64,000 nucleotides of DNA from Parabacteroides sp900760525. GTDB lineage: Bacteria > Bacteroidota > Bacteroidia > Bacteroidales > Tannerellaceae. Position numbers and translations under genes: made by a program. Below, piece by piece: positions 44,239-52,135 of this stretch. Location of the stretch: contig NZ_CP187555.1 in assembly GCF_049860805.1 (NCBI RefSeq), forward strand, positions 3,038,001 to 3,102,000, given 5' to 3'. The notes beneath the pieces were generated by a model. The model was not told where the DNA came from and searched no databases. It saw nothing but the letters and a program-made list of their open reading frames with translations. How positions within the stretch are numbered: position 1 is the stretch's first letter; every line of letters starts with the position of its first letter.

Positions 44239-45348
44239 ATGGCAATATATCCTAAACTGATCATGGACGCCCTGGCAAAGGTGCGTTACCCGGGAACAGG
44301 GAAAGACCTTGTTACGATGGGCATGGTAGAAGACAACATCCGGATCGACGGTAACAAAGTGAGCTTCTCGCTTCTTTTCGAAAAACCGAACGATCCGTTT
44401 ATCAAATCGGTGGTGAAAGCGGCCGAGACAGCCATCCTTACTTATGTAGGCGAGGATGTGGAAATCAAAGGTAACATCACGGTAGACGCCAAGCAGGCAG
44501 CCCGTCCCGAACCGGACAAGCTGCTGCCGGAGGTAAAGAATATCATCGCCGTATCTTCCGGTAAGGGGGGTGTGGGCAAGAGTACCGTTGCCGCCAACTT
44601 GGCGGTGGCGCTGGCTCTGCAAGGCTATAAGGTCGGTTTGCTCGATGCCGATATCTTCGGGCCTTCGCAGCCTAAGATGTTCAATGTGGAAGAAGCCCGT
44701 CCCTATATGGTGGAGGTAGGTAACCGCGAACTGATAGAACCGGCTGCCAACTACGGAGTTAAACTGTTGTCCATCGGTTTCTTTGTCAATAAGGAAGATG
44801 CCGTTCTCTGGCGTGGTGCGATGGCAAGCAATGCCCTGAAGCAGTTGATCGGAGATGCCAACTGGGGAGACTTGGATTACTTCCTGATCGACCTGCCACC
44901 GGGAACAAGCGATATCCACCTGACAATGGTACAGACTTTGGCTATCACAGGTGCCATCGTTGTCAGCACGCCGCAGGAAGTTGCATTGGCAGACGCCCGC
45001 AAAGGTATCAGTATGTTTATGGGCGAGAAGATCAACGTGCCCGTATTGGGATTAGTCGAGAATATGTCCTGGTTCACGCCTGCCGAACTGCCGGAAAACA
45101 AATACTATCTGTTCGGCAAAGAAGGGGGCAAACGCCTGGCGGAAGAGCTGAATATCCCGCTACTGGGACAGATCCCTATCGTACAAAGCATCTGTGAAGG
45201 CGGAGACAGCGGGAAACCGGTTGCCCTCAATCCGGACAGCATCACCGGACAGGCTTTCCAGAAGTTAGCAGAGAATGTAGTGAAGCAGATCGACTACCGC
45301 AACGAACATTTGGATCCGACAAAACGGGTGGTCATTACTAAGAAATAG
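44239..45348 (+). CDS. Mrp/NBP35-family ATP-binding Fe-S cluster carrier
   Basis: 369 residues. An N-terminal MIP18-like (DUF59) domain (about 1-80, DALAKVRYPGTGKDLVTMGMV) is followed by the deviant P-loop SSGKGGVGKST at 106-116 and the DLPPGTSDIHLTM motif. Family members hold and transfer Fe-S clusters. The CxxC pair found in many Mrp proteins is not evident here, since the C-terminal half has only isolated cysteines; this is common in Bacteroidales homologues with this layout. Converges on hutH, with a long inverted repeat between. Confidence 0.92.
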   Translation: MAIYPKLIMDALAKVRYPGTGKDLVTMGMVEDNIRIDGNKVSFSLLFEKPNDPFIKSVVKAAETAILTYVGEDVEIKGNITVDAKQAARPEPDKLLPEVKNIIAVSSGKGGVGKSTVAANLAVALALQGYKVGLLDADIFGPSQPKMFNVEEARPYMVEVGNRELIEPAANYGVKLLSIGFFVNKEDAVLWRGAMASNALKQLIGDANWGDLDYFLIDLPPGTSDIHLTMVQTLAITGAIVVSTPQEVALADARKGISMFMGEKINVPVLGLVENMSWFTPAELPENKYYLFGKEGGKRLAEELNIPLLGQIPIVQSICEGGDSGKPVALNPDSITGQAFQKLAENVVKQIDYRNEHLDPTKRVVITKK

Positions 45349-45370
45349 AAAGTTTCAGCCCAAATAAGAA

Positions 45371-45429
45371 GTGTGTCAAAACCGCCCTATTCCCGTGCTT
45401 GACGCGAGGACAAGGGAATTTTGACACAC
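45371..45429. terminator. Long inverted repeat between mrp and hutH
   Basis: GTGTGTCAAAA at 45371-45381 pairs with TTTTGACACAC at 45419-45429, with further pairing inside (ATTCCC/GGGAAT). Likely a two-way transcription stop between convergent genes. Confidence 0.65.
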
Positions 45430-45445
45430 CTTCGAACTATTTTCC

Positions 45446-46936
45446 TTACCCCGAATACCGCCTCAGGAAAGCGACCGTCCGGTGGATTTCGGGATACATG
45501 ATGATGTCTTCGTCTATGAAGGGAACCTCTTTGCGATAGGCTTTCAAAAATTTCTCCAGGACAGGTGAAGTACGCGCCGGACGGCGGAACTCGAGACCTT
45601 GTGCCGCATTCATCAGCTCGATCGCCAGGATATGATCGAGGTTGTCCATAATCTTAAAGAGCTTTGTCGCCGCATTGGCTCCCATACTCACATGATCTTC
45701 CTGCCCGTTGCTGGACACGATCGAATCGCTGCTGGCGGCATAACAGTACATCTTGTTCTGGCTCACCATGCTTGCTGCCGCATATTGCGGGATCATAAAT
45801 CCGGAGTTCAGTCCGGGATTGGCAACCAGGAATTCAGGCAAGCCCCGAAGCCCCATGATCAGCTGCGCCACACGCCGCTCGGAAATATTCCCCAACTCAG
45901 CCAAAGCAATTGCGAGAAAATCATAGGAGATCGCCAACGGCTGACCGTGGAAATTACCGCCCGAGATGATCTTGTCCTCGTCGGGAAAGATCGTCGGGTT
46001 GTCCGTCACGGAATTGATCTCGGTAAGTAACACACCGGAGACATACCGGATCGCATCTTTCGTCGCCCCATGTACCTGCGGGATGCAGCGGAACGAATAC
46101 GGGTCCTGCACATGCTCCTTCTTCCGGCCGATCAGTTCGCTGCCCTCCAGAATACGGCGGAAAGCATCCCCCGTCTCGATCTGTCCTTGATGCGGGCGCA
46201 TCTGCTGGATACAATCCATAAAGGGATCGATCCGCCCGTCGAAGGCTTCGAGAGACAGAGCGGCAATCAGGTCCGCCCGCTTCGACACGGCAAAAGCGCG
46301 CATTAGGGCAAAGACTCCGTTAGCACTCATAAACTGCGTGCCGTTCAGCAACGCCAGCCCCTCCTTGCTCATCAGCCGTACCGGCTTCCAGGCAAACTCG
46401 TCCAGGACGCTGATAGCCTCCCTCTTCTTCCCTTTATAATACACATCTCCCACACCGATAAGCGGAAGGAAAAGATTCGCCAGCGGAGCCAGGTCGCCCG
46501 AAGCCCCGAGCGAACCCCGGTCATAGACGATCGGGAGCACGTCATTATTAAAGAAATCCAGGATACGCTGCACCGTTATCACCTGCACGCCGCTATGCCC
46601 CAGTGACAGAGCATGTGCTTTCAGGAGCATCATCAGGCGGACAATCACCGGACTCACCTCATCCCCCACGCTACAGGCATGGCTCTTCACTAAGTTTTCC
46701 TGCAAGGTGCTGAGTTCGTCCGGCGAGATATTCTTATTACACAAAGAGCCAAAGCCTGTCGTGATGCCGTAAAGCGGTTCACTCTGCGTCTCGATCTTCC
46801 GGTCCAGATAATCGCGGCAACGCTGGATGCGTTCCTTCACTTCCGGGGTCAGTTCCAGCTTCATGTTCCCAGTCAGTATCTCTTCGATACGTTCGAACGT
46901 CAACGGTTCCGCCCCCACATAATGTACATTTCCCAT
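45446..46936 (-). CDS. hutH: Histidine ammonia-lyase
   Basis: 496 residues from the ATG at 46936 (three codons upstream there is only a TTG). The MIO cofactor arises from Ala145-Ser146-Gly147 in GSLGASGDLAPLANLFLP. Other signatures: YGITTGFGSLC and KNQE-like HGQPLAISYDF. It releases ammonia from histidine to give urocanate, the first step of the pathway. It is the last gene of the operon, 13 bp after the cyclodeaminase gene. Length is normal and the active-site Tyr in LYGITTGFG is present. Confidence 0.96.
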   Translation of the reverse strand: MGNVHYVGAEPLTFERIEEILTGNMKLELTPEVKERIQRCRDYLDRKIETQSEPLYGITTGFGSLCNKNISPDELSTLQENLVKSHACSVGDEVSPVIVRLMMLLKAHALSLGHSGVQVITVQRILDFFNNDVLPIVYDRGSLGASGDLAPLANLFLPLIGVGDVYYKGKKREAISVLDEFAWKPVRLMSKEGLALLNGTQFMSANGVFALMRAFAVSKRADLIAALSLEAFDGRIDPFMDCIQQMRPHQGQIETGDAFRRILEGSELIGRKKEHVQDPYSFRCIPQVHGATKDAIRYVSGVLLTEINSVTDNPTIFPDEDKIISGGNFHGQPLAISYDFLAIALAELGNISERRVAQLIMGLRGLPEFLVANPGLNSGFMIPQYAAASMVSQNKMYCYAASSDSIVSSNGQEDHVSMGANAATKLFKIMDNLDHILAIELMNAAQGLEFRRPARTSPVLEKFLKAYRKEVPFIDEDIIMYPEIHRTVAFLRRYSG

Positions 46937-46948
46937 AACTTTCAACTT

Positions 46949-47584
46949 TCAATTTCCAACTTTCAATTGCTCCTGCGTCCAATCCAGTAACTTCTTTTCG
47001 ATCCGGACGGCTTCCGATTCGAGGAAATCCGCTTTCTCCGCCATCCGTCTGACAAAAGCCTCATCCTTGATGGATGTAAGATTGATGCGGACATTCAGTA
47101 AAGCCCCCAGCACACAGGTACGAGCCGTCATCATCGCCACACAGGCATCGGTCACGGCATTCCGGTTACCTTTATGCGCCACATATATGATAGTCTCCAT
47201 CACCGATGCGATCTCTTCGGCCACTTCCATCGGGACCATCGCCGCCTGTTTCGTCGCGTCCTGGATCACCCGGCTGCGTTCGGCCTTCTCCTCCTCCGTT
47301 TCCTTCGGGAGTTTGAAGGCGGCAAAAACGCGGTCGTATGCTTCGCTGTCGCAGTCTATATCGCGGATCAGGCGTTCACGGATAATAGCCGCTTCCGTCG
47401 CGATTGTCTTCATCTGGCCTTCCACTTCGGCATATTTTTTCTTCCCGATCGTCAGGTTTGCCACCATCTCGGTAAGCGCTGTCGCAATAGCCCCGTTCAG
47501 AGCCGAAATACTTCCACCGCCAGGAACAGGTGCGTTACCTGCCGTTTCGGCAAGAAATCCTTTGATTGTCAAATCTGCAAGCAT
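46949..47584 (-). CDS. Formimidoyltetrahydrofolate cyclodeaminase-like protein
   Basis: 211 residues, helical. Signature near the N-terminus: TAGNAPVPGGGSISALNGAIATALTEMVANLT, typical of the cyclodeaminase/cyclohydrolase family (the C-terminal half of mammalian FTCD). It converts 5-formimino-THF made by FtcD into 5,10-methenyl-THF and ammonia. In this operon the two halves are separate genes, two genes apart. A repeat (R2) lies in the 218-bp gap before it, so transcription from hutI must pass through that. Confidence 0.9.
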   Translation of the reverse strand: MLADLTIKGFLAETAGNAPVPGGGSISALNGAIATALTEMVANLTIGKKKYAEVEGQMKTIATEAAIIRERLIRDIDCDSEAYDRVFAAFKLPKETEEEKAERSRVIQDATKQAAMVPMEVAEEIASVMETIIYVAHKGNRNAVTDACVAMMTARTCVLGALLNVRINLTSIKDEAFVRRMAEKADFLESEAVRIEKKLLDWTQEQLKVGN

Positions 47585-47660
47585 AGTGTCTATTATTTAA
47601 GATTAAACATTTTATTCAGTTTCATTGTAAACAAATGATTTACGGATGTGAAGCCTGGAT

Positions 47661-47742
47661 GGCAGGGCTCTGCCCTGCCCATAACCAGGGCAAGGCGGAC
47701 GTTATTTTCATTGGGCGGAGTAGAACCCCGCCCCTACGAGCC
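47661..47742. repeat. Dispersed repeat R2, copy 1, inside the hut operon
   Basis: About 82 bp made of two GC-rich hairpin-forming parts: GGCAGGGCTCTGCCCTGCC and GGGCGGAGTAGAACCCCGCCC (split here). The same composition occurs inverted at 61471-61559. No gene lies in it. Confidence 0.7.
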
Positions 47743-47802
47743 GTCTTATCAATTCGCAACGGTGAATCATCATTTACTCATACTATTTAATTTTTTATCC
47801 TG

Positions 47803-49053
47803 TCAAATAATATAAAGTACCCCATCTTTAATAACAGTATCTACTATATTCATTCCTACATGATAAGGAAGGAACTTATACGAAGGGAACTTCAACAAGA
47901 TCAGGTCCGCTTTCTTTCCGACATCGATACTGCCGGTCTTCTTTTCCCGTCCCAAGGCCGCCGCTCCGTTGATCGTCAGTGCAGTCAGAGCTTCTTCGGG
48001 AGTCAGCTTCATCTGGATACAGGCCAGGGCGAACAACAACGGGATCGAACAGGAGAAGCAACTGCCCGGATTCAAGTCGGAAGCCAGCGCCACGGCACAA
48101 CCGGCATCTATCATCCGGCGTCCCGGAGCATAAGGTTCATCCAGCGAGAAAGCGGTAAGCGGAAGCAAAGTCGCGATCGTCCCCGAACGTGCCAGCCGCT
48201 TAATGCCGGTGTCGGACACGTGCAACAGATGGTCGGCACTCACGGCTTTCAGGCGGGCAGCCAGTTCGGCGCCCCCGAAAGGCACGATCTCGTCGGCATG
48301 AAGTTTCAGCTTGAAACGCTGGCTGCGGGCTGCTTTCAACAAACGTTCGCTTTGTTCGATCGAGAAAACGCCTTGTTCGCAAAAGACATCACAAAAGGTT
48401 ACGGAGTGTTCCGCACGGACATGGGGTAACACTTCCTCTATTAGATAGTCGACATATGCATCCGTACGCCCGGCAAATTCGGGAGGAACGGCATGCGCCC
48501 CCAAGAAAGTGGAGACCACATCCAACGGGTGTTCGTCATTCAGTTCTTTCATTACGCGGAGCTGGATCAGTTCGGTTGCGAGGTCAAGGCCGTAGCCACT
48601 CTTTCCTTCGACAGTGGTTACACCCATGTCCATCATTGTGTCGAGACGGTCGTATGCATCCCCGAACAGGTCGTCATAACTGGTGCTGCGGGTTGCATTC
48701 ATCGTATTGACGATACCGCCGCCCCTTTCCATGATCGACATATAACTGTCTCCCTTCATCCGCCAGGAAAACTCTTCTTCCCGGTAACCACCGAAAACGA
48801 AGTGCGTATGACTATCCACAAACCCAGGAAGAAGTGCGCGCCCGGAAGCGTTTACCTCCAGATAGTCTGCGGCATCCACTTGCCGGAGGACTTCCTCGGT
48901 CGGTCCCACATGCGTAATAATACCATTCGAAACAGCAACCGCTCCGTCTTCGATCACCCCGACATCAGACATAGCCTTACCTTTCTTCGCCTCAAAGCCG
49001 GAGCAGGTCACCACCTGCGCAGCATTCCGTATCAATATCTTTTCTTCTTCCAT
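47803..49053 (-). CDS. hutI: Imidazolonepropionase
   Basis: 416 residues of the amidohydrolase superfamily. Metal ligands: GFVDSHTHFVFGG near 80, LKLHADEIVPFGG with His-Ala-Asp-Glu near 250, SADHLLHVSD, and ALASDLNPGSCFS with the catalytic Asp near 325. It hydrolyses imidazolonepropionate to formiminoglutamate (third step). A second short hydrophobic N-terminal strand pair (ILIRNAAQVVTC) completes the composite beta sandwich. Three bases separate it from ftcD upstream. Confidence 0.95.
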   Translation of the reverse strand: MEEEKILIRNAAQVVTCSGFEAKKGKAMSDVGVIEDGAVAVSNGIITHVGPTEEVLRQVDAADYLEVNASGRALLPGFVDSHTHFVFGGYREEEFSWRMKGDSYMSIMERGGGIVNTMNATRSTSYDDLFGDAYDRLDTMMDMGVTTVEGKSGYGLDLATELIQLRVMKELNDEHPLDVVSTFLGAHAVPPEFAGRTDAYVDYLIEEVLPHVRAEHSVTFCDVFCEQGVFSIEQSERLLKAARSQRFKLKLHADEIVPFGGAELAARLKAVSADHLLHVSDTGIKRLARSGTIATLLPLTAFSLDEPYAPGRRMIDAGCAVALASDLNPGSCFSCSIPLLFALACIQMKLTPEEALTALTINGAAALGREKKTGSIDVGKKADLILLKFPSYKFLPYHVGMNIVDTVIKDGVLYII

Positions 49054-49056
49054 AGT

Positions 49057-49962
49057 CTATTCCATTATTCTGGCTTCCAACACCTGATCCATTGAAAAGT
49101 CTTCCAGTCCCAAATAATAAGAAGCCGTGTCGATCAACGCCTCCATCGGGAGCAGCCCGATGATCTCGCTCCCGACAACCGGAACACCGTAACGGCGGGC
49201 TTCGATGCGTACCAACTCGAAAGCCCGGTAGAGGGCTGTGCGGGTATAATCCGTCATATTGATCGAAACCTGCACGATGCCACGCTCTTTCAGTTCCACT
49301 CCCATCGCCTTGCAGTAGCGGAGTCCGCCACCTATGAAGCGGATCTTCTTGGCGATGCTGCTCGCGATTTCCAGGTTTGCCGTACCAAGGTTGACGTTAT
49401 ATGCCACCAATGGCATACGTGCACCGATCGCCACTGTTCCCGCCGACGGGTGCCGTTCGGCAGGCCCGAAGTCCGGTTTCCATTCCGGCAGCTTGATCTT
49501 TTCTTCCATACCTTCAAACTCTCCTTTACGGATAGCAGCCAGGTTCTCCCGGTGCGGGGCCGAAGCCGACTTCTCATACAGGAAGACCGGCACTCGATAG
49601 AGAGCCGCCACCTTCTCGCCCACTTCCCGGGAGAGTGCGATCGCCTCATCCATCGTACACCCTTTGATCGGGATAAACGGAACGACATCTACCGCTCCCA
49701 TCCGGGGATGCTGCCCGGAGTGCTTCGTGAGGTCTATCAGTTCCACCGCCTGCCCGATGGCTTCGAGCAGTGCGTCTTTCAAGGCTTCCGGTTCGCCGAC
49801 TACCGTCACGACCAAGCGGTTGTGATCTTCGTCATTACTGTAATCCAACAGCTTTACACCGGCTTTGGCACGAAATTTATCTACTATCTTTTCTATTTTC
49901 GCTAAATCTCTTCCCTCGCTGAAATTGGGGACACATTCCATTATTTTACTCCAGGCACTCAT
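49057..49962 (-). CDS. ftcD: Glutamate formimidoyltransferase
   Basis: 301 residues, the transferase half only. Signature IMECVPNFSEGRDLAKIEKI at the N-terminus, with the folate-binding GQHPRMGAVDVVPFIP region and His residue near 80. It moves the formimino group from formiminoglutamate to THF, giving glutamate. Its ATG overlaps the stop of hutU (ATGA type overlap), indicating translational coupling. The partner cyclodeaminase is a separate gene downstream. Confidence 0.94.
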   Translation of the reverse strand: MSAWSKIMECVPNFSEGRDLAKIEKIVDKFRAKAGVKLLDYSNDEDHNRLVVTVVGEPEALKDALLEAIGQAVELIDLTKHSGQHPRMGAVDVVPFIPIKGCTMDEAIALSREVGEKVAALYRVPVFLYEKSASAPHRENLAAIRKGEFEGMEEKIKLPEWKPDFGPAERHPSAGTVAIGARMPLVAYNVNLGTANLEIASSIAKKIRFIGGGLRYCKAMGVELKERGIVQVSINMTDYTRTALYRAFELVRIEARRYGVPVVGSEIIGLLPMEALIDTASYYLGLEDFSMDQVLEARIME

Positions 49963-51962
49963 ACTTTGTGATTTAAAGAGGTACGTATACTATTTTGAAT
50001 CAAATCTTCTTTCGGAATAAAAGGCAGCGTGATATGATACCAGTCGCCATAGCTTTCGTTAAAGGCAGCACTCGTAGACATGGCGTTGGGATTCCGGGCC
50101 CAGGAACGGCGTGCCACTCCTCCCATCACATCCCAAAGCATGGCGGAACGAAGGATTTCGTCCACCCGTTCGCTTCCGTCCAGCACCATCCCGAAACCAC
50201 CGTTCACCGCTTTACCGATACCGACGCCACCCCCATTGTGAAGGGCAACAAGGCTCATGCCCCGTGCCGCATTCCCGGCAAAACATTGGACGGCCATATC
50301 GGCCATGACGTTGCTTCCGTCATAGATATTGGAGGTTTCCCGGAAAGGCGAATCCGTCCCGCTTACATCATGATGGTCCCGGCCGAGCATGATCGGGCCG
50401 ACTTCACCGTCGCGCACCATACGGTTGAAGCGGAGTGCGATATTCAGCCGCCCTTCCGCATCCTGGTAGAGGATGCGTGCCTGTGTGCCGACCACGAGCC
50501 GGTTCTTCCCGGCATCACGAATCCAGTTGTAGTTATCCATGTCCTGTCCGCGCCGGCTGGGATCGATACAATCCATAGCGGCACGGTCGGTCTTCACCAG
50601 ATCTTCCTCTTTCCCGCTCAGGCATACCCAGCGGAAAGGCCCGTAGCCGTAATCGAACAGCTCCGGCCCCATGATATCTTCGACATAAGAGGGCCAGATA
50701 AAACCGTCTTTCTCATCGATCCCGTTCCGGGAGATTTCCTTCACGCCGGCATCATAGATAGCTTTCATAAACGAGTTCCCGTAATCGAAAAAGTAAGTGC
50801 CGCGAGCCACCAATTTCCTGATTACTTCGAAATGGCGATGCAGGGAGCGATCGACCAACGAGCGGAAACGGTCTATATCGTGGGAAAGGAGTTCCGTGCG
50901 TTCGGCAAAGGAGATGCCGGCAGGGCAGTAACCTCCTTCATAAACGGCATGGCAGGAAGTTTGGTCGCTCAGCAGCTCGATCCGGATCGCCTGCGAATCG
51001 GCAAACTCCAACAAGTCGACTATATTGCCGTGATAGGCAATCGAAACCGGTTTCTTTGCCTGCATAGCTTCCTTTGCCATGCGGAAGGCTTCTGCTTTAT
51101 CTTCGGTCACATATTGCACCCAGCCCTGCGAATAGCGAGTTTCGATGCGGGAGCTGTCCACTTCGGCAATAATGCTGGCGGCGCCGGCTATAACGGCCGC
51201 TTTCGGTTGCGCCCCGCTCATACCCCCGAGTCCGGAGGAAACAAAGAGATGTCCGCGCAAGTCCTGATCCTGCGGAATGCCTAATTTCTTGCGGCCTGCA
51301 TTTAATAAGGTGTTGAATGTGCCGTGCACGATTCCTTGCGGACCGATGTACATCCAGCCGCCTGCGGTCATCTGTCCATAGTTGGCAACACCCATCTGGG
51401 CAGCGACATGCCAGTCTTTCTGGTTATCGAACATACCGACCATCATGGAATTGGTGATAATCACGCGGGGAGCGTCCGGCCTGGAACGGAACAGCCCTAA
51501 CGGATGCCCGGACTCGATCACGAGCGTCTGCTCGTTTGTCAGTATTTCGAGATACTGCTTGATCAGCCGGTATTGCATCCAGTTCTGGCAAACCTGTCCG
51601 GTCTCGCCATACGTAACCAGCTCATAGGGATAAAGGGCTATATCGAAACAAAGGTTGTTATCGATCATTACCTGAAATGCTTTCCCCTCCAGACATCGGC
51701 CTTTATACTGGTCGACAGGCTTGGCTTTCAGGTCACCCTCCGGCCGGTAACGGTATCCGTAGATACGGCCACGGGTCAGCAACTCTTCCATAAACTCGGA
51801 AGCCAGCACCTCGTGCAACTCTTCGGGAACGTAGCGAAGGGCATTCTTCAAAGCAGTCTCTGTTTGTGCAGGCGTAAGCGAATAGCCGCGATCAGGGGCG
51901 CGGCGAATACCGGGAACAAAAGATGGATAAACCGGCAATTGGTTACTCAGGCGTACTTCCAT
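49959..51962 (-). CDS. hutU: Urocanate hydratase
   Basis: 667 residues, longer than the usual 550 because of an N-terminal part of about 90 residues and internal inserts; this larger form is typical of Bacteroidetes and eukaryotes. NAD-binding and catalytic parts: WMYIGPQGIVHGTFNTLLNAGRKKLG, SSGLGGMSGAQPKAAVIAG and DHHDVSGTDSPFRETSNIYDG. It hydrates urocanate to imidazolonepropionate. First gene of the five-gene operon, with the promoter in the 116 bp before it, though no exact TAnnTTTG box was found. Confidence 0.95.
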   Translation of the reverse strand: MEVRLSNQLPVYPSFVPGIRRAPDRGYSLTPAQTETALKNALRYVPEELHEVLASEFMEELLTRGRIYGYRYRPEGDLKAKPVDQYKGRCLEGKAFQVMIDNNLCFDIALYPYELVTYGETGQVCQNWMQYRLIKQYLEILTNEQTLVIESGHPLGLFRSRPDAPRVIITNSMMVGMFDNQKDWHVAAQMGVANYGQMTAGGWMYIGPQGIVHGTFNTLLNAGRKKLGIPQDQDLRGHLFVSSGLGGMSGAQPKAAVIAGAASIIAEVDSSRIETRYSQGWVQYVTEDKAEAFRMAKEAMQAKKPVSIAYHGNIVDLLEFADSQAIRIELLSDQTSCHAVYEGGYCPAGISFAERTELLSHDIDRFRSLVDRSLHRHFEVIRKLVARGTYFFDYGNSFMKAIYDAGVKEISRNGIDEKDGFIWPSYVEDIMGPELFDYGYGPFRWVCLSGKEEDLVKTDRAAMDCIDPSRRGQDMDNYNWIRDAGKNRLVVGTQARILYQDAEGRLNIALRFNRMVRDGEVGPIMLGRDHHDVSGTDSPFRETSNIYDGSNVMADMAVQCFAGNAARGMSLVALHNGGGVGIGKAVNGGFGMVLDGSERVDEILRSAMLWDVMGGVARRSWARNPNAMSTSAAFNESYGDWYHITLPFIPKEDLIQNSIRTSLNHKV

Positions 51963-52080
51963 AACATGACATTTTAAGGTGTTTGCTTACAATCTGTAAG
52001 TAAATAGCAGAAGTAAGAGGCCTACAAGATAAGCATTCTCTTTCATCTTGCCAACCGGCACGGTTATGTTTAGAAGCACA

Positions 52081-52117
52081 AAAAGGGCCATTCCATACAA
52101 GGAACAGCCCTTTTTTA
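52081..52117 (-). terminator. Intrinsic terminator after secDF
   Basis: AAAAAGGGCCATTCC pairs with GGAACAGCCCTTTTTT (one bulge), with T runs on both strands; on the minus strand it follows the secDF stop by about 20 bp. Confidence 0.85.
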
Positions 52118-52135
52118 TCGGATTAAAATGTATTC

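Noticed and set aside
49995..51284. A 429-codon plus-strand frame opposite hutU
   Set aside because: Long only because of the GC-rich codon pattern of hutU on the other strand; no homology recognised.
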